Assembly: GCA_035529895.1 (NCBI GenBank)
Contig: DATKVV010000039.1
Coordinates: forward strand, 1-64,000
From: JAUWKC01 sp035529895
Lineage (GTDB): Bacteria > Planctomycetota > Phycisphaerae > Sedimentisphaerales > Anaerobacaceae
DNA: 64,000 bases
Direction of reading: 5' to 3'
The notes beneath the pieces are model-generated. The model searched no databases, was not told the origin of the DNA, and saw only the letters and a program-made list of their open reading frames with translations. This document shows positions 60,595-64,000 of this stretch, piece by piece; position 1 is the stretch's first letter; each line of letters begins with the position of its first letter. Position numbers and translations under genes: made by a program.

Positions 60595-60837
60595 CTAACC
60601 GGAAACTTTATCCTGGGTCTCTTCGAAATCGTCTATTTCCCTCAGCAGATCCCAGGTCTTTTTGGCCTCTTGTTCATCCACAAGCGATATGGCAAAACCG
60701 GCGTGTATCAACACCAGGTCCCCCAGCTTCGCTTCCGGCAGCAGTGTGGTCCTTGCCCGCCAGCGGTTGCCCATCGCGTCAACTACCGCCTTGTCCCCTT
60801 TTAGCTCAACTATTCTTGCCGGTATTGCCAGACACAT
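60595..60837 (-). CDS. hypC: Hydrogenase maturation chaperone HypC
   Basis: An 80-residue chaperone beginning with the essential MCLAIPARIV (the Cys2 thiol binds the Fe complex), then VDAMGNRWRARTTLLPEA and GDLVLIHAGFAISLVDEQEA. It lies between hypF and hypD with gaps of about ten bases on each side. Confidence 0.95.
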   Translation of the reverse strand: MCLAIPARIVELKGDKAVVDAMGNRWRARTTLLPEAKLGDLVLIHAGFAISLVDEQEAKKTWDLLREIDDFEETQDKVSG

Positions 60838-60847
60838 GACCGGTACC

Positions 60848-63154
60848 TCATATCCTGCATTTCGCCAGCCTGGCGGCTATCGCCGCCTGCCCAAGAGATA
60901 TCCCCCCATCATTGGAAGGGACCTCGCGGTTAAATAATACGACAAAATCATTCTGCTTCAAGAGCCTGATCAGCCGATTGGTCAAATACCTGTTGCAGAA
61001 CACCCCGCCGCTTAATGCGACAGTGTCCAAACCTGTCTTCTTTTTGGCCTCTTTAGCCATCTCCAGCAGGGCCGCAGCGATACAGTTATGGAACTTCGCC
61101 GAGATGCCCCCCCGCTGGGTCTTGTTTTTTATATCTTCAATCATCTGCTCTATCATCTTACGCAGGTCAAGCTGCAGCGGTTCACCGGCCCGCCTCAGCA
61201 GGTCGAAACCGTAGCTTTGCCCAACCTCGGCGTCGATTGCCGCCTCCAGGGCCATCGGAAGCTGCGCTTCAAAATGATTGTAGTTTCCCAGTCCCGCCAT
61301 TGCGGCGACCGCGTCGAAAACCCGCCCGAGGCTCGAAGTGTCCGATGTGTTGACCTCTTTTTTGATTTGCTCCAATATGACCTTCTGCTTATCAATGTCC
61401 GGCTCAATTTGCTCAAGCAGCCATTGAAATTGCCCTAAGTTAAAATCCTCACCGCATGTCTTCTTTAGCAGTCCCAGGACAGGCCTTATAGCTTCTTTGC
61501 TTGCCTTGTCGCCGCCCGCCAGCGGATAGTATTCCAGATGCCCGAATCGCTCGAAATCCTCGAGCGACGCAATCATGCACTCACAGCCCCAAATCGCACC
61601 ATCTGTGCCGTATCCTGTCCCGTCACACTCAAGCCCAATGACCGGCCCGCTCAGGTTATGCTCGACCAGAACAGAAGCAATATGGGCCCAGTGATGCTGA
61701 ATCTGAATGACCCTGTCGGCCGGCAGTGAAAGCGCATATTGCGTTGACAAATACCCTGGGTGAAGGTCACACGCTATCACCTTTGGCTCAACCTCAAAAA
61801 GTTTACGGAGATGCTCAATCGAATTTATGTAATGATGATAAACCTCCGCGTCCTCAAGGTCGCCTATGTGTTCGCTGCATATTAGCTGGTTCTGTTTTAC
61901 AAAGCAGAACGTATTTTTCAAATCAGACCCGGCTGCGAATATGTCCCGCTCGCAGGTTTCTTCAGCCAGTACCGGCGTCGGAACATAACCCCTTGCCCGC
62001 CTTAAAGGCACGGGCTGTCCATGGATAAAATGCACAATCGAGTCATCAACCCGCCGATAGATTTCCCTGTCGTGCATCAGGAATGCGTCCGCCACGCCGC
62101 CCAGCCTTTCCAGCGCCTGCTCATTCTTACATATCAACGGCTCATCTGAAATGTTTCCGCTGGTCATCACCAGAACCTTTATGCCTTCTGCAAACAGCAG
62201 ATAATGCAGCGGTGCGTAGCACAACATAAAACCAAACGTATTGACCCCCTCGGCGACCGACGGCGCTATCGCCGCATTTTTCTTTTTTGGCAGCAGGACA
62301 ATCGGACTCTCAGGAGTTTTCAAAATCTTCTCCGCAAGTTCGCTCACAATCGCATATTCCCTTACCTTCTCAATTGAACCGCCCATCATCGCGAAAGGCT
62401 TGTGGTCTCGCCTCTTGCGATTGCGCAGTCTCTGCACCGCTCCGTTGTTCAGCGCATCAACCGCCAAGTGAAATCCCCCCACGCCCTTAATCGCGACAAC
62501 CTTCCCGGCTCGAAGCAACCGTGCCGTTTCGGCGATTGCATTGTCGGCCTGTCTTTCTATGGGTTTTCCTTCGCTGTCGGCCAGCCATATCCTGGGCCCG
62601 CACTTTTCGCATGCAACCGGCTGGGCGTGAAAACGGCGGTCGGCCACGTCACTGTATTGAGCTGAGCACTTGTCGCACATCGCAAAGACCGACATCGTCG
62701 TATTCGGCCGGTCGTAAGGAATAGTCCGAACGATTGAATACCTCGGCCCACAGTTCGTGCAGTTTATAAATGGATATCGATACCGAAAGTCCTGCTCGTT
62801 CCCCATCTCCGCGAGGCAGTCCCGGCAGACCGCCATATCCGCCGTAACCTGCGCCAATGCCGTTCCCTCCGACTCACTTTCCGTGATGACGAACCGGTTG
62901 TCGCCCTCGATTACCCCTATGTCAAGTGCTTGGCAGCTCTCAATCTGTGCCAGAGGAGGCTTGTCGTCGCCTTGAAGCCGGGACAGGAACGTACGGATTT
63001 TTTCGGCTTCTCCCTGCAACTCGATGGTTACGCCTTTGGCGTCGTTATAGACATTCCCCCACAGACCCAGCGTTCGCGCTATCTTATAAACGGCAGGCCT
63101 AAAACCAACCCCCTGTACGCGGCCCGTTATGAATATCCTTTGTCTCTTTACCAA
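60848..63154 (-). CDS. hypF: Carbamoyltransferase HypF
   Basis: A 768-residue enzyme making the carbamoyl group for the cyanide ligands. Domains in order: acylphosphatase (GRVQGVGFRP, start), two zinc-finger pairs (CRDCLAEM, CTNCGPRYS, CDKCSAQY, CEKCGPRIW), YrdC-like (GKVVAIKGVGGFHLAVDA) and a Kae1-like C-terminal domain (HHWAHIASV, GLECDGTGYGTDG, ALSGGVFCNRYL). The start is TTG at 63154; no ATG fits. First gene of the six-gene operon, behind the promoter at 63221-63249. Confidence 0.96.
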   Translation of the reverse strand: MVKRQRIFITGRVQGVGFRPAVYKIARTLGLWGNVYNDAKGVTIELQGEAEKIRTFLSRLQGDDKPPLAQIESCQALDIGVIEGDNRFVITESESEGTALAQVTADMAVCRDCLAEMGNEQDFRYRYPFINCTNCGPRYSIVRTIPYDRPNTTMSVFAMCDKCSAQYSDVADRRFHAQPVACEKCGPRIWLADSEGKPIERQADNAIAETARLLRAGKVVAIKGVGGFHLAVDALNNGAVQRLRNRKRRDHKPFAMMGGSIEKVREYAIVSELAEKILKTPESPIVLLPKKKNAAIAPSVAEGVNTFGFMLCYAPLHYLLFAEGIKVLVMTSGNISDEPLICKNEQALERLGGVADAFLMHDREIYRRVDDSIVHFIHGQPVPLRRARGYVPTPVLAEETCERDIFAAGSDLKNTFCFVKQNQLICSEHIGDLEDAEVYHHYINSIEHLRKLFEVEPKVIACDLHPGYLSTQYALSLPADRVIQIQHHWAHIASVLVEHNLSGPVIGLECDGTGYGTDGAIWGCECMIASLEDFERFGHLEYYPLAGGDKASKEAIRPVLGLLKKTCGEDFNLGQFQWLLEQIEPDIDKQKVILEQIKKEVNTSDTSSLGRVFDAVAAMAGLGNYNHFEAQLPMALEAAIDAEVGQSYGFDLLRRAGEPLQLDLRKMIEQMIEDIKNKTQRGGISAKFHNCIAAALLEMAKEAKKKTGLDTVALSGGVFCNRYLTNRLIRLLKQNDFVVLFNREVPSNDGGISLGQAAIAARLAKCRI

Positions 63155-63220
63155 AACTCTTAATCTTCACCTGTAAGCGCTGTCGATATGAACTGTTGGC
63201 CAAACCGGAACCCAGGGAAC

Positions 63221-63249
63221 ATTATATTGTAATCTGCCGACAAAGACAA
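63221..63249 (-). promoter_or_regulatory. Sigma-70-type promoter for the hypFCDEAB operon
   Basis: Minus-strand TTGTCT (63244-63249), 17 bases, perfect TATAAT (63221-63226). The predicted start is near 63214, giving a leader of about 60 bases to the hypF TTG. Confidence 0.6.
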
Positions 63250-63301
63250 TTACCGAAGGACGGGGGCTTGAGCCGATAAACGACCACCCCCCAAAAATTA
63301 T

Positions 63302-63330
63302 TTGCCAAAAACGCGATGTTCTGCTAATAT
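63302..63330 (+). promoter_or_regulatory. Promoter for tRNA-Ala
   Basis: TTGCCA (63302-63307), 17 bases, TAATAT (63325-63330). The predicted start is near 63337, five bases before the mature tRNA 5' end. Confidence 0.55.
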
Positions 63331-63341
63331 TGTGTAAACTT

Positions 63342-63414
<73 letters not shown>

Positions 63415-63545
63415 TTTTTTCACGCCTTCTTAATAGTGGCGGGGGTAGCTGTAGAAATTATAGGACGGTGGTCGTTTCTCTATGATGGGTGTTTTGGATG
63501 GTTCGGTCCTGTCTAAGTCAGTGTACTGCACGAGGGCAGATGCCG

Positions 63546-63719
63546 CTACCGCCCTGTGATTCTTAACACGGCCAGGATAACTAAAAGGCAGCCCAGAAGC
63601 AATGCGGCTCGCAATACGCGCATCAACTGTGTTCGCGGTTGCACAAACCGCCACACAAAGGCCCAAAGAGCCCCAATAAGCAGTATGCGCAAAACAAACG
63701 ATACCGTGTTTCCAAACAT
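63546..63719 (-). CDS. Small two-helix membrane protein, possibly leaderless
   Basis: A 57-residue protein starting at ATG 63719 with two hydrophobic segments (VSFVLRILLIGALWAFVW and VLRAALLLGCLLVILAVL) joined by a basic loop. The frame extends upstream to 63770, but a strong promoter (63726-63755) lies within that stretch, placing the transcription start at or next to this ATG. No ribosome-binding site is seen. Family unknown. Confidence 0.55.
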   Translation of the reverse strand: MFGNTVSFVLRILLIGALWAFVWRFVQPRTQLMRVLRAALLLGCLLVILAVLRITGR

Positions 63720-63725
63720 AACGAG

Positions 63726-63755
63726 ATTATACCCTATTTTAACAGTCCAAGTCAA
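63726..63755 (-). promoter_or_regulatory. Sigma-70-type promoter abutting a start codon
   Basis: Minus-strand TTGACT (63750-63755), 18 bases, perfect TATAAT (63726-63731). The usual start distance puts +1 on the A of the ATG at 63719, implying a leaderless messenger. Confidence 0.55.
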
Positions 63756-64000
63756 GCATATTTTGCCCAAATTAACAGGTAGGCAGTCAAGGAATGGCTA
63801 AATTTGAGCCTCATGAGATGCTTACCATGGGCATAAATCGCCGGTTATTTGCCTCTTTTGCGCGTTGCGGAAGTGTCCGGCAGCTCTTTCGGCTTTCGGC
63901 ATAGTAAACTAAACGGCACATAAATTCGGGCGACTTTGCGCAGGGGCGCCCGAAGCCGGCTGGCCCCCTGATATGGTTGCCAAACCGCGATTTCAGTACT
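63756..64000. other. Right end of window, no recognised gene
   Basis: A 36-codon ATG frame near 63794 (MAKFEPHEML) has AAGGA directly against the ATG and no recognisable sequence, so it is not called. Nothing else is seen up to the edge. Confidence 0.4.

Noticed and set aside
63794..63904. 36-codon frame near the right edge
   Set aside because: The ribosome-binding site touches the start codon and nothing in the sequence is recognisable.

Overview
The window looks like chromosomal DNA of a planctomycete of the Phycisphaerae type. I infer this from gene content and style, not from a marker gene. The evidence is a CTASR-type sulfatase beside GH51 and GH38-like enzymes, prepilin-like proteins ending in a DG motif, a class II (B12) ribonucleotide reductase, a pump-type pyrophosphatase, an ECF sigma factor paired with a TPR membrane protein, a bacterial topoisomerase VI A subunit, and many TTG/GTG starts.

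Layout. 1-1.8 kb: a transposase remnant, a small Rho-N-like ORF, an FKBP isomerase and a glycine-rich RRM protein with a long leader. 1.9-9 kb: a zinc-ribbon/rhomboid membrane protein, ligA, ribD, a DUF5677-like protein and a short uvrC. 9.2-16.1 kb: a polysaccharide cluster (sulfatase, GH51 arabinofuranosidase, GH38-like protein, SGNH esterase). 16.2-19.4 kb: nrdJ behind two candidate NrdR boxes. 19.4-24.3 kb: a repeat-rich island with a large N6-adenine methylase and a PD-(D/E)XK nuclease candidate. 24.3-26.4 kb: rplM-rpsI and argC. 26.4-36.8 kb: an accessory stretch between argC and argJ, holding a nitrilase, a tandemly duplicated pseudopilin/membrane-protein pair, a methyltransferase, a frameshifted IS1380-type transposase, an RHS remnant, a GH32-like enzyme and a HEPN/MNT pair.

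36.8-46.3 kb: argJ, hppA, rsfS, a repeat-bounded cassette (GxxExxY protein plus broken FRG gene), argS with a large insertion, a YjbQ protein and an MFS transporter. 46.4-50.3 kb: a candidate minus-strand small RNA, topoisomerase VI A, a PLP-binding YggS protein and a SpoIIE-type phosphatase. 50.5-56.3 kb: the TPR/ECF sigma pair, accB-accC, lysA and a 21-residue lysine-rich microprotein. 56.8-63.4 kb: nadD, then a complete hypF-C-D-E-A-B operon for [NiFe]-hydrogenase maturation, and tRNA-Ala(GGC). No hydrogenase structural gene lies in the window.

The core genes are ordinary housekeeping genes. The best candidates for something undescribed are the methylase/nuclease pair, the duplicated pseudopilin module, the lysine-rich microprotein, the candidate small RNA at 46.4-46.6 kb and the regulatory hairpin in front of rplM. 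No alignments, foldings or searches were run. Start codons were chosen by eye from ribosome-binding sites and conserved N-termini.
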